A stretch of 64,000 bases of DNA, taken from assembly GCA_003216775.1 (NCBI GenBank), contig QCII01000004.1, positions 101,012 to 165,011 on the forward strand, given 5' to 3'. The position numbers and the translations under genes are program-made. Every line of letters begins with the position of its first letter. Within the stretch, counting starts at the first letter, position 1. Under the pieces are notes generated by a model, which was given only the letters and a program-made list of their open reading frames with translations, did not search any database and was not told the DNA's origin. The DNA comes from Prochlorococcus sp. AG-402-K21. GTDB lineage: Bacteria; Cyanobacteriota; Cyanobacteriia; PCC-6307; Cyanobiaceae. Positions 1-8,956 of this stretch are shown here, piece after piece.

Positions 1-57
1 GTTTTTCCTGAATCAATCCTTGCCGATAACTTATTTATCGAAAAATATTCGTGCTAA
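1..57 (+). CDS. Partial 3' end of an unidentified gene
   Basis: Frame 1 is open from the window edge and ends in TAA at 55-57, giving an 18-residue tail that ends EKYSC. A plus-strand gene could therefore end about 100 bases before rfbA. The piece is too short to assign a family, and an open frame of this length can arise by chance. In context it could be another surface-polysaccharide gene. Confidence 0.3.
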   Translation, partial: VFPESILADNLFIEKYSC

Positions 58-159
58 ATTTAGGTTTAGACAATTAAATATTGATATAAATTCAATAAAT
101 TAAAAAAAATAATTAATTTTCCAATCAAGGGTGTAATATTTTATGAACATCGATTTTCA

Positions 160-1059
160 ATGTCAAAAGAACGAAAAGGTCTGATTCTAGCTGGTGGAAA
201 GGCGACAAGACTATATCCTTTAACTTACTCAGTTAGTAAACAATTATTGCCTGTTTACGACAAACCAATGATTTATTACCCCTTAAGCACTTTGATGTTG
301 GCTGGGATAAGGGAATTCCTAATAATTGTTAATCCTAGCAATTTAAATACTTTTCAAATGCTTCTTGGAGATGGAATAAAGTGGGGGATAAGCATCAAAT
401 ATGCAATACAAGAAAAACCAGAAGGATTAGCTCAGGCATTTTTAATTGGTGAAAAATTTATAAATGATTCTCCTTCCGCTCTGATACTAGGTGATAATTT
501 ATTTCATGGTAACGATATGGTTCCTAAATTAATTAAGGCTAACGATAATAAAGAATCTTCAACGATTTTTGTCTATCCAGTTAGTGATCCTCAAAGATAT
601 GGAGTTGCTCAATTTGATAAAAATAAAAAAGTTATAAATATTGAAGAAAAACCCGAATCTCCCAAAAGTCGTTTCGCTGTAACTGGTTTATATTTCTATG
701 ATAATACTGTAGTAGAAAAAGCAAAAAATATTAAACCATCTCTAAGAGGTGAGCTTGAAATCACTTCTCTTAATAATTTATTTTTAGAAAAAAAATCTCT
801 TAATGTAGAAATCCTTGGCAGAGGGATGGCTTGGTTAGATACTGGAACATTTGATTCGCTCCATCAAGCTAGCACTTATATCAGACTCTTAGAAAGAAGA
901 CAGGGTCTAAAAGTAGGTTGCCCTGAAGAAATAGCTTGGCGACAAGGTTGGATCGATGACCAAGATCTTTTAAGCCTTGCCCAATCTATTAATAAAAGCG
1001 GTTATGGGGAATATCTTATAAATATTTTACGAGATCCGATGAATGAAAAATTACTTTAG
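160..1059 (+). CDS. rfbA: Glucose-1-phosphate thymidylyltransferase (RfbA/RmlA)
   Basis: RfbA joins dTTP and glucose-1-phosphate to form dTDP-glucose, the first step of dTDP-L-rhamnose synthesis in the cytoplasm. The 299 residues match the usual family length. The N-terminal nucleotide-binding loop (GGKATRLYP), then SKQLLPVYDKPMIYYPLSTL and the GLAQAF segment are hallmarks. One oddity is that the loop reads GGKATR where GGxGTR is usual. It starts at ATG 160 and is followed 14 bases later by rfbC, so the rfbA-rfbC-rfbD genes are probably one operon. The fourth pathway gene, rfbB, is displaced to 11113. Confidence 0.97.
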   Translation: MSKERKGLILAGGKATRLYPLTYSVSKQLLPVYDKPMIYYPLSTLMLAGIREFLIIVNPSNLNTFQMLLGDGIKWGISIKYAIQEKPEGLAQAFLIGEKFINDSPSALILGDNLFHGNDMVPKLIKANDNKESSTIFVYPVSDPQRYGVAQFDKNKKVINIEEKPESPKSRFAVTGLYFYDNTVVEKAKNIKPSLRGELEITSLNNLFLEKKSLNVEILGRGMAWLDTGTFDSLHQASTYIRLLERRQGLKVGCPEEIAWRQGWIDDQDLLSLAQSINKSGYGEYLINILRDPMNEKLL

Positions 1060-1073
1060 AATCCAACAAAAAA

Positions 1074-1661
1074 ATGAAAGCTATAAACCTTCAAACAACT
1101 GAAAACATAGAGATTCAAGGTCCACTTTTAATATCACCAACTTTATTTGAAGACGAAAGAGGATTTTTCTTTGAAAGTTGGAACCAATTATCTTTTAATA
1201 ATCTTGTACAGAGAAAAGTGAATTTCGTACAGGATAATCACTCAAAATCAACACTTGGAGTATTAAGGGGCCTTCACTATCAATTAAATCCAAATGCACA
1301 AGGGAAATTAGTAAGGTGTATTAATGGAGAAATATTTGATGTAATTGTAGATTTAAGAATAAAATCTAAGACCTTCGGGAAATGGTCTGGAGCAAATTTA
1401 AGTCAGAAAAACCAAAAAGAACTTTGGATCCCAGAGGGTTTTGCTCATGGTTTTTTAACTATTAGTAAATCAGCTGAAATAGTATACAAAACAACTAATT
1501 ATTGGTCTAGAGGATCTGAAAGGGCTATTATTTGGGATGATAAAAAGATTTCAATTGATTGGCCAACAGAGGCAATAAATTTTAAATCACCATTACTATC
1601 CCTAAAGGATATGAATGCTTCAACACTTGAAAAAGCTATTTTAAATTCTGAGATTTTTTGA
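1074..1661 (+). CDS. rfbC: dTDP-4-dehydrorhamnose 3,5-epimerase (RfbC/RmlC)
   Basis: This cupin-fold enzyme epimerises C3 and C5 of dTDP-4-keto-6-deoxyglucose, the third rhamnose step. The 195 residues carry the family core: GVLRGLHYQ with the catalytic histidine, GKLVRC..GEIFDVIVDLR, and WIPEGFAHGF. Its stop overlaps the start of rfbD by one base (TGATG at 1659-1663), which suggests translational coupling. Nothing in the sequence indicates decay. Confidence 0.97.
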   Translation: MKAINLQTTENIEIQGPLLISPTLFEDERGFFFESWNQLSFNNLVQRKVNFVQDNHSKSTLGVLRGLHYQLNPNAQGKLVRCINGEIFDVIVDLRIKSKTFGKWSGANLSQKNQKELWIPEGFAHGFLTISKSAEIVYKTTNYWSRGSERAIIWDDKKISIDWPTEAINFKSPLLSLKDMNASTLEKAILNSEIF

Positions 1662-2551
1662 TGAAGATTCTGATAACAGGCAGCAATGGTCAATTAGGAA
1701 AAGAAATAATAAAAAATCAACCTTTTGGAGTTGATTTGCTTAAGACAACTAAAGCAGAATTAGATTTAAAAGAACCAAATAAATGTTATGAATATGTTAT
1801 GAGTAAAAAACCAGATTGGGTAATAAATTGCGCTGCGTATACAAATGTTGAGAAAGCAGAAAGTGATAAAGATTTATCTTATTTAATTAATTCATTATCT
1901 GTTAAAAGTCTTGCGGAAGCGACCAAAAGAATTGATAGCAATTTAATACAATTTAGTACAGATTATGTTTTTAATGGAAAAAAAAAACAACCTTATCTTC
2001 CAGATGATCTTAAATCACCTTTAAATATTTACGGCCAAACAAAATCTTTTGGAGAAGATTATGTAAAAGATATTTTTAATAATTCAAGTAAGGGAATTGT
2101 TATAAGAACTAGTTGGTTAATGAGCTCAATAGGCAATAATTTTGCCACTAAAATATTAAAACTTTTAGCAAAAAATGACAGAGTTAACATTATAAACGAT
2201 CAAATTGGTGCACCCACATCTACTAAAATTCTTGCAAAAGCGTGTTGGCAAGCAATTAAATTAATATCTGGGGGCAAAACCCTTCCTCCCATTCTTCAAA
2301 TAACAAATTCAGGGGAAGCAAGTTGGTACGATATTGCGGTTGAAATTTATAAAACTTCAAAGGAAATTGGTCTCTTGGATAATACTGTAGAAATAAATCC
2401 TATAAAGACTTCTGAATATAAAAGTAAAGTAATAAGACCTTATTATTCTGTTCTTGATTGCAAAGAATCATTTGAAGAGTTATTAATGAAATCTTATGAT
2501 TGGGAAAAAGCCATTAAAGATTTAATTTCTGATTATCAAAAGGGTATTTAG
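1661..2551 (+). CDS. rfbD: dTDP-4-dehydrorhamnose reductase (RfbD/RmlD)
   Basis: RfbD reduces dTDP-4-dehydro-L-rhamnose to dTDP-L-rhamnose using NAD(P)H. It is an extended SDR with the nucleotide-binding loop GSNGQLGKE at the N-terminus, the STDYVFNG segment and the catalytic YGQTK (YxxxK). The ATG at 1661, overlapping the rfbC stop, is preferred to an in-frame TTG one codon earlier; this gives 296 residues. Its 3' end overlaps the convergent gene at 2514-3338 by 38 bases, so the two transcripts meet tail to tail. Confidence 0.96.
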   Translation: MKILITGSNGQLGKEIIKNQPFGVDLLKTTKAELDLKEPNKCYEYVMSKKPDWVINCAAYTNVEKAESDKDLSYLINSLSVKSLAEATKRIDSNLIQFSTDYVFNGKKKQPYLPDDLKSPLNIYGQTKSFGEDYVKDIFNNSSKGIVIRTSWLMSSIGNNFATKILKLLAKNDRVNIINDQIGAPTSTKILAKACWQAIKLISGGKTLPPILQITNSGEASWYDIAVEIYKTSKEIGLLDNTVEINPIKTSEYKSKVIRPYYSVLDCKESFEELLMKSYDWEKAIKDLISDYQKGI

Positions 2552-3338
2552 CTAAAAATATTTTTTTAAATTTAGTAATAAATAATATAAATACCAATGA
2601 AATAAATTGAAAAAAATTTATAACCCTGTTTGGCAAAAAGCCCTTTTTATTTAAGTAAGGTTTCTCAATATTGATTTGTTGTTTTAGATTTTTTCCTATT
2701 GAATATGTGATACTGTTTTTTGCTTGTATTGAAATAATTCTAGATTTATGAAAAAACTTAATTTTTAAACCAACTTTTCTTATCTTTAATATTAATCTAC
2801 AATACCAATCACAATCAACAAACCACTTTAAATTATTATCAAACAAAATATCTTTAAGCTTACTATTTATTATTAAAGAGGCGGTGGGTGCAAGAAACAT
2901 ATTAAAAGAGGCATTAGGGTATAGTAAACAAATTGTTGAAAATAATTTTTGCTGCCAAGAAAATATCTTTTGAGGCAAGTTACCTCTTGCTATAGATGTG
3001 CATGGTAATACTATTAATCCAATATCACCTTCATCTAATAAATCCAAAAAAGACAAATTAAGTGGATATTCATCATGATGGTTTAGAACAAAGAAAGGTG
3101 TCTTAATCATTTTCATTAGTTTATTCCAATTATCAACAGGTAATTGTTTTGTCCCTTGCACATAAAAAAATCCTTTTTCTTCGCATTTACTTTTTATCAA
3201 ATTTCTTTCAAAGATATCATCGCTATCGTCTGAAACGACTATTTTTACTCTCTGATCATTTGAATAATATTTAATTGCTCTTTGAAATGCTTTGAAATCA
3301 TTAAAAGTTGGGATTAAGACTGTAATTAAATGATTCAT
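2514..3338 (-). CDS. Glycosyltransferase family 2
   Basis: The 274-residue protein opens with TVLIPTFNDFKAFQRAI, the usual GT2 GT-A start, followed by VVSDDSDD as a nucleotide-sugar-binding acidic cluster. It also has a C-terminal hydrophobic stretch (FFQFISLVFILFI) that may hold it at the inner membrane. ATG 3338 is preferred to the TTG one codon upstream. It heads or belongs to a minus-strand group with the polymerase and initiating transferase at 3357-5873. Donor and acceptor cannot be read from the sequence. Confidence 0.85.
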   Translation of the reverse strand: MNHLITVLIPTFNDFKAFQRAIKYYSNDQRVKIVVSDDSDDIFERNLIKSKCEEKGFFYVQGTKQLPVDNWNKLMKMIKTPFFVLNHHDEYPLNLSFLDLLDEGDIGLIVLPCTSIARGNLPQKIFSWQQKLFSTICLLYPNASFNMFLAPTASLIINSKLKDILFDNNLKWFVDCDWYCRLILKIRKVGLKIKFFHKSRIISIQAKNSITYSIGKNLKQQINIEKPYLNKKGFLPNRVINFFQFISLVFILFITKFKKIFLAKYPFDNQKLNL

Positions 3339-3356
3339 CAAAAAAATTTATTAGAT

Positions 3357-4493
3357 TTAAAATAAGTAACTCTTAAGAAATAAATCTATTTGATAAAATA
3401 GTAATCTAGATATATCGAGGAAAATCAAAAAATTTATAGCTTTAGTTAAAATATTCTTAGGTGTAGTCAAACTTCTATAAAAACATAATGCGAATAAAAG
3501 AACGAATAAGATTCTAAAGATATAATTGTATCCATGACTTGTAAAACCTTCTATCCAAGAAAATAAAGTAGCCAATGGAAGAAATACTATTGAGCCATAA
3601 AGTCCCATAAAACCAAAGAGGCTTGTAGTATCTTGCTGGAATTTATATCTATAAATTTCAGTTTTTCTTCTTTTTTCATCTAAATAAATAAAGATAATAA
3701 GTAAGAAATAAGAAAGCCAATAAACAATTTTAATTTGAGTTACCTCTACAGTAGGGAAAGATATTGATGGACCATGTATAAAGATCATATTTTTTTCTGG
3801 AAACTTTGAAATTTGTTTAAAAAAAGTTATTGATTCTTTATTAGCCAAAATTTCATCAACAAAAACTTTAAATAAAGATGAGCCAGCAAAAGTACCAACA
3901 ACTCCAAAAAAAATAGAAAATAAAAAGACTTTTAATTTACCAGAGATTTGTTTTATTGAAAAAATAATTGAAGGTATCCACCAAAATAAAACTGAAATAT
4001 GCATTAAACAACCAATCATTAGGAATAGTGCGTTCTTTGGATTAAAAAAATTCTTTTTATTTATATCCAATATGGCAAAAAGCCAAAATAATATAGCTAT
4101 TGTTTCTCTAATTTGAATATGAACTTTTAGAAGGAAAAAGGCTGCAATTGGAAGTATTGTAAAAAAAGTAAAATTTGAATATCTGAATTTTAATTTATAG
4201 AAAACTATCGAAAAGCATATAACCTGAATTATTGCCAAAAGATATCTAAAAGACTTGTAATTTATGTAATCATTTAATATGCTCGTAATTGATGTAAATA
4301 AAGTTAATTGATGAAGATTTAACTTACTATAAAAGTCTCCCCATTTATATAGTTTAAGATATGAAGGAAAGTCAGGATTAGCATAATCTGGGAAAAATAT
4401 TATTAGAAAAAAAGTAGAAAGAATAACTATAGAGGCCAATACTTTATCTATATTTATTGGCTTTGTTAATAATTTTTTATAAATCTCAGACAT
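3357..4493 (-). CDS. EpsG/Wzy-like polysaccharide polymerase
   Basis: This 378-residue integral membrane protein has roughly ten hydrophobic segments. The early YANPDFPSYLKLY region and the QIRETIAILFWLFAI segment, followed by MHISVLFWW, match EpsG-family polymerases, where Arg and His in periplasmic loops are conserved. Such proteins join lipid-linked repeat units into polymer at the inner membrane. It sits between a GT2 gene and the initiating sugar transferase, as expected for a Wzy-type pathway. The family is divergent, so the polymerase role is inference from topology and context. Confidence 0.7.
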   Translation of the reverse strand: MSEIYKKLLTKPINIDKVLASIVILSTFFLIIFFPDYANPDFPSYLKLYKWGDFYSKLNLHQLTLFTSITSILNDYINYKSFRYLLAIIQVICFSIVFYKLKFRYSNFTFFTILPIAAFFLLKVHIQIRETIAILFWLFAILDINKKNFFNPKNALFLMIGCLMHISVLFWWIPSIIFSIKQISGKLKVFLFSIFFGVVGTFAGSSLFKVFVDEILANKESITFFKQISKFPEKNMIFIHGPSISFPTVEVTQIKIVYWLSYFLLIIFIYLDEKRRKTEIYRYKFQQDTTSLFGFMGLYGSIVFLPLATLFSWIEGFTSHGYNYIFRILFVLLFALCFYRSLTTPKNILTKAINFLIFLDISRLLFYQIDLFLKSYLF

Positions 4494-4517
4494 CCTATTT
4501 AAAAATATTATTCAATT

Positions 4518-5873
4518 TCACTGCAAAGGAGATGAACCTTTACGTAAAAAGATTATTCTTAAAGTTTTTAAGAAAATAAGAAAATCTAACCATATCGATA
4601 AATTTCGAAGATAATAAAGGTCAAAACTCAACTTTCTTTTTGAATCTTCTATCGAAGCTCCATAAGAATAATTAACCTGAGCCCAACCACTTAAGCCAGG
4701 CTTTAATATGTACCTAAAATTGTAGAAAGGCACGCAATTTTCTAATTTCATATCAAAAACCTTTCTCTCTGGTCTAGGGCCAATTAGACTCATATCTCCC
4801 CTAATTACACATAATAATTGAGGTAGTTCATCTATTCTTGTTTTTCTTAATATTTTACCAACCTTTGTTACTCTATTATCATTTATTGCAGACCACCTAG
4901 GGATTCCTTCTTCTGCATTTATTTTCATAGTTCTTAACTTATATAATGTGAAAGTTTTTTGATTTAAACCAACTCTCTCTTGCTTATAAAATATATTTTT
5001 ACGATCCTCTAAATAAATTAAAATGCCTGAAATTAAAATTATTGGACTTGTACAGAGAAGAAGAAAAATACTGAATAATATATCTCCTATTCTCTTAATT
5101 CTTAATTGAAAAGAACTCTGAGGTTTTTTAAAATTTCCACTGATCATATATTCGGCACTAAGAATTTCAGGAGGAAATCTTTGTAAATAGTTTTCACACC
5201 ATAATTTCAAATCAATAAATTTAACCCCTTTACTTTGAATCAAAATAAACTTATTAAAATATTCATTATCTAGATTATTGAGATTATCAAAAAAAATTCC
5301 TGTAGTTTTTTTGATTTCTGATTTTGAAAAAGATGAATCTAAATCTTTATAAATTATTTGGATATTTTTTCGACACCATTTCATTTCTTTCTTTATGAGA
5401 TTAAACATATTTTTTGAACCCAAAAAAACCCACTTTTCCTTTAAGTTAGTATTTCTAATTAATTTCAAAATAAGAGGAAGTTGTATAAAACTAATTGAAA
5501 ATGAGACAAATGTAGAATATGACAAGATTATTTTATCGAAATGATTATAGTTGTTTAAATTGATGTTATAAGAAAGTAAGAATACAAAGAATAAAGTAAG
5601 GAAAGAAGAAATTAAAGTTAATAAAAATAATTTAATGAAGATTAAAAATTTATTATTTTTCAAAATAAAGTCTTCATATGAATATCTACCGATTATGTAA
5701 CTAATTAAAAGCCAAAAGGGTATAAAAGATATAGTAAAAACATCGATATTTTGTGCAAACTTAAGATAATCAAAAAAAATAAATTTATTTAATAAAATAA
5801 TTAATAAAATTTCAAATATGCAATTGAAAATTAATTTTCTTCTTGATATAAGCCAAGGAAATCTAATTATCAT
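4518..5873 (-). CDS. Undecaprenyl-phosphate sugar-1-phosphate transferase (WcaJ/WbaP-like)
   Basis: This polyprenyl-phosphate hexose-1-phosphate transferase starts repeat-unit assembly by loading the first sugar phosphate on the lipid carrier. The N-terminal ~130 residues hold four to five membrane segments, then a CoA-binding-like middle region. The C-terminal bacterial sugar transferase domain (about 260-451) has KRIGDILFS, YKLRTMKINAEEG, DELPQLLCVIRGDMSLIGPRP and LKPGLSGWAQVNY. Length (451) is normal. It is transcribed away from the ABC transporter at 6103 across a 229-base AT-rich divergent region. Confidence 0.94.
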   Translation of the reverse strand: MIIRFPWLISRRKLIFNCIFEILLIILLNKFIFFDYLKFAQNIDVFTISFIPFWLLISYIIGRYSYEDFILKNNKFLIFIKLFLLTLISSFLTLFFVFLLSYNINLNNYNHFDKIILSYSTFVSFSISFIQLPLILKLIRNTNLKEKWVFLGSKNMFNLIKKEMKWCRKNIQIIYKDLDSSFSKSEIKKTTGIFFDNLNNLDNEYFNKFILIQSKGVKFIDLKLWCENYLQRFPPEILSAEYMISGNFKKPQSSFQLRIKRIGDILFSIFLLLCTSPIILISGILIYLEDRKNIFYKQERVGLNQKTFTLYKLRTMKINAEEGIPRWSAINDNRVTKVGKILRKTRIDELPQLLCVIRGDMSLIGPRPERKVFDMKLENCVPFYNFRYILKPGLSGWAQVNYSYGASIEDSKRKLSFDLYYLRNLSIWLDFLIFLKTLRIIFLRKGSSPLQ

Positions 5874-6080
5874 TTAAAAATAATATTCTAATTTAATTAA
5901 GATTTATTCTTTGAAATTTATTCAAAATATAAAAAGTTATTGTATTTTTTAAATTTTATCATATGAATAATATCATTTAGATGTTTTTTGCATTATTTTT
6001 AAGACCAAAATGAATATATTTTTTCTTATTATAAATTAGACTTAATGAGATTAGGAAATAAAGTTTGAATTAATTTATAC

Positions 6081-6086
6081 TATAAT
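6081..6086 (+). promoter_or_regulatory. Putative -10 element before the ABC transporter gene
   Basis: A perfect TATAAT lies 16 bases before ATG 6103, in the 229-base divergent region shared with the initiating sugar transferase. No convincing -35 box is seen, which is common in picocyanobacterial promoters. The background is so AT-rich that a chance match is quite possible. Confidence 0.35.
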
Positions 6087-6102
6087 ATTAAAAAAATATT
6101 TA

Positions 6103-7887
6103 ATGCAACTTAAAAAAAATATAAGTAAATTTTTATCCAAAAAACTTTATTTAATAAATCATGCTTTAATTTTATGTAAATTAGGAAGTAAAGGAAATAA
6201 ATCTAAATTCATTTTATTAATAATATTCTTATTGATAACAGGCCTTACAGAAACGTTACCTGTATTATTGGTTATACCTTTTATAACTATAATTGGATAT
6301 CCAGAAAAAGCATTTGATATTCCTAAGTTTAGGGAAATTTCAGTTTTCCTAAATATTAGTAATCCCGAAGAACTTTTATTACCTTGTCTTATAATATTTG
6401 TTTTTTTTGTTTCGATTAACGCTTATCTAAGAATACAAATAATAGATTTTATTTTTTTTGTAAAAGCATCCATAGCAAATACACTAAGTAATTCGGCCTT
6501 CGAAAGGATTTTATTGAGTACATATGAATTTCAAATAGGTACAAATAGTAGCAGTATTATTAATGATTTTAATAATTCAATGGGGTGTTCAATTGGATAT
6601 ATTGAGACCTTCTTAAATATGATGAGAGATTTAATTTTTTTGATATTTATAGTATCAGCATTATTTATAGTTAACAAAACATTGACTACAATTTTATTTA
6701 TTCTTGCAGCAATTATTTATATATTGACTTCCTATAGAAAAAGCTTGACAATTAAAAAAGAAGGAAGAATTGCGAAAATATCTTCACTTAAAAAATTAAA
6801 AATTATCCAAGAAACTCTTGGTTCAATGAAAAATATAATTTTAGAAAATAATCAAGATTATTTTCTAAAGAAGTATGTTTTCTTTAATAGAAAATATCTA
6901 TTTGCTGGAGCAAAGATTTCTGCTGAACTTACAAAGCCAAAATACTTTATTGAAGGAATTTTTATATCAATTATTGGGACAGCAGCATATTTAACTAAAA
7001 CACAATTAGATATAAATCCAATACCAACTTTAGGAAGTTTAGCTTTAGGATTTCAGAAATTGCTTCCAGCAGTAAATAGTTTTTTTATAAGCTATTCTTC
7101 AATGTTAGGAAGATATGAACAATCATGTAAAACAATAGACTTAATAACAAAGACTCCTAAAGACCTATTAAATATTTCTAAAAAAGATCAAGTTAAATTA
7201 ATCTTCAAAAGTTTAAATTTAAAAAATATAAGTTATACCTATCCAAATAGCAATTCTTTAGTCTTGGATAAATGTAACTTAACAATCTCAAGAGGAGAAA
7301 CAATTGGTATTAAAGGAAAAACTGGTTCAGGAAAATCTACACTTATAAACTTAATTATGGGCTTAATTAGGCCCTCTTCAGGTGAAATTATAGTTAATGA
7401 TATAGATATAAGTAATATTAATAATGAGAAAACTCTTATCAAATGGAGAAAAAGCATCTCACATGTACCTCAATTTATATACCTAAGTGATACATCAATA
7501 ATCGAAAACATAGCATTTGGAGAAAATATTAAAGACATTAATTATGAGAAAGTAGTTTACGCTTGTAAAGCAGCTAGAATATACGATTTTGTTCAAAATA
7601 GTGATAAAGGATTATATACAAGAGTAGGAGAAAGAGGAATAAAACTAAGTGGCGGTCAATTACAAAGAATTGGGATTGCGAGAGCACTATATAAAAGTTG
7701 TGAAATTCTAATACTCGATGAAGCCACTAGTGCTTTAGATAAAAAAACAGAACTTGAAGTAATTGAATCTCTTAGAAAATATAGTATTAATCTAACAATA
7801 ATTGCTATCTCTCATAGACTTTCCACGTTAGTTGGATACGATAGAGTAATAAGTTTCGCAGACCAAAAAGTTTATGATGAAGAATAA
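6103..7887 (+). CDS. ABC transporter, fused permease and ATPase (MsbA/PglK-like flippase)
   Basis: The 594-residue half-transporter has about six membrane segments in residues 1-330 and an ATPase domain after about 365. The ATPase shows Walker A GKTGSGKST, signature LSGGQ, Walker B EILILDEATSALD and the switch histidine in SHRLS. Related proteins flip lipid A or lipid-linked oligosaccharides across the inner membrane. No Wzx-like flippase was seen in the window, so this protein may take that role; that is inference. It lies divergent to the initiating transferase and just before a fucosyltransferase-like gene. Confidence 0.92.
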   Translation: MQLKKNISKFLSKKLYLINHALILCKLGSKGNKSKFILLIIFLLITGLTETLPVLLVIPFITIIGYPEKAFDIPKFREISVFLNISNPEELLLPCLIIFVFFVSINAYLRIQIIDFIFFVKASIANTLSNSAFERILLSTYEFQIGTNSSSIINDFNNSMGCSIGYIETFLNMMRDLIFLIFIVSALFIVNKTLTTILFILAAIIYILTSYRKSLTIKKEGRIAKISSLKKLKIIQETLGSMKNIILENNQDYFLKKYVFFNRKYLFAGAKISAELTKPKYFIEGIFISIIGTAAYLTKTQLDINPIPTLGSLALGFQKLLPAVNSFFISYSSMLGRYEQSCKTIDLITKTPKDLLNISKKDQVKLIFKSLNLKNISYTYPNSNSLVLDKCNLTISRGETIGIKGKTGSGKSTLINLIMGLIRPSSGEIIVNDIDISNINNEKTLIKWRKSISHVPQFIYLSDTSIIENIAFGENIKDINYEKVVYACKAARIYDFVQNSDKGLYTRVGERGIKLSGGQLQRIGIARALYKSCEILILDEATSALDKKTELEVIESLRKYSINLTIIAISHRLSTLVGYDRVISFADQKVYDEE

Positions 7888-7920
7888 GTATATAAAGACT
7901 TATATTAATAAAACTTATAA

Positions 7921-8916
7921 ATGATACAAATATCTTTTAAAGATGGACAAGGATTAGGGAATCAATTATGGTTATTCGCTGTAGCTAAAAGTATAAGTGA
8001 GAAATTAAAAATAGATTTAAACATTAAAGATTTTGAAAAATTCAAAGGCAAAAATTTTCTTAATTTAGACTATGAAAATAATACTAATCATTTATTAAGA
8101 TCATCTAAAAAATTATCCATGGATGATTTTAAAATATTTAATGAAAGAGTTTACTATGATCATGAACTAAAATATGTAATATCGAGCTTTGATGAAAGAG
8201 TTCTTTCAATAAATAAAAATACCATTCTTGAAGGAATATTTCAATCTGAAAAATACTTTTTTGGCAATTTGGATAAGCTTAAAAGATATATTCAGCTTAA
8301 AAGTTCAATAAAAAAAACAACTAATATTGATCCTTATGCCTGTATCTTAAATATAAGAGGTGGAGAATATAAAAGACATAAAAATTTCATCTTAAAAAAA
8401 CAATATTGGGAAAATGCAATGGCAAATTTTGAAAATAAATGGAACATAAATAATTTTCTGATAGTAACCGATGACTATAATTATGCTCGTTCATTATTCC
8501 CTAAACTAGAAGTGATATCCGGTGATATTTCTAGATGTTATGCAGCTTTATATAAATGTAAAAACATTATTGTTTCTAACTCAAGTTTCTCATATTTCCC
8601 TTGTAAAACAGGTTATAAAAAAAATGTAATAGCCCCAATGTATTGGGCTAGGCCATCGAAAAATAAAGGCCGTTGGATTTCCCCTGGAAATATCTATAAA
8701 GATTGGTATTGGCAGAACAAAGAAAATAATCTTATGAGCTATGAGAAATGTTTGGAAATAGCTAATAAAACAGAGCAATTTTATAAAAATGAATTTACGG
8801 TTCTTGTTAATAAGAATCAAATACCTAAAATGGGCATACTAAATTTTGTACCAAGAAAATATAAAATAATTTTAAAAAAAATCTTAAGTTATTTTTTTCC
8901 TCAAAGTTTTGGATAA
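7921..8916 (+). CDS. GT11-like fucosyltransferase family protein
   Basis: The N-terminus DGQGLGNQLWLFAVAKSI matches the GLGNQLF opening of GT11 alpha-1,2-fucosyltransferases. Later blocks ILNIRGGEYKRH and NIIVSNSSFSYFP correspond to the GT11 HxRxGD region and the SNSSFSWW block. The donor-contact motif is altered (RGGEY in place of RRGDY), so activity toward GDP-fucose is uncertain. Length (331) is slightly above the family norm. It starts 33 bases after the ABC transporter and is probably co-transcribed. Confidence 0.75.
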   Translation: MIQISFKDGQGLGNQLWLFAVAKSISEKLKIDLNIKDFEKFKGKNFLNLDYENNTNHLLRSSKKLSMDDFKIFNERVYYDHELKYVISSFDERVLSINKNTILEGIFQSEKYFFGNLDKLKRYIQLKSSIKKTTNIDPYACILNIRGGEYKRHKNFILKKQYWENAMANFENKWNINNFLIVTDDYNYARSLFPKLEVISGDISRCYAALYKCKNIIVSNSSFSYFPCKTGYKKNVIAPMYWARPSKNKGRWISPGNIYKDWYWQNKENNLMSYEKCLEIANKTEQFYKNEFTVLVNKNQIPKMGILNFVPRKYKIILKKILSYFFPQSFG

Positions 8917-8956
8917 ATTTTTTTATTAAATATTTTATTACTATCCCGATAACATT

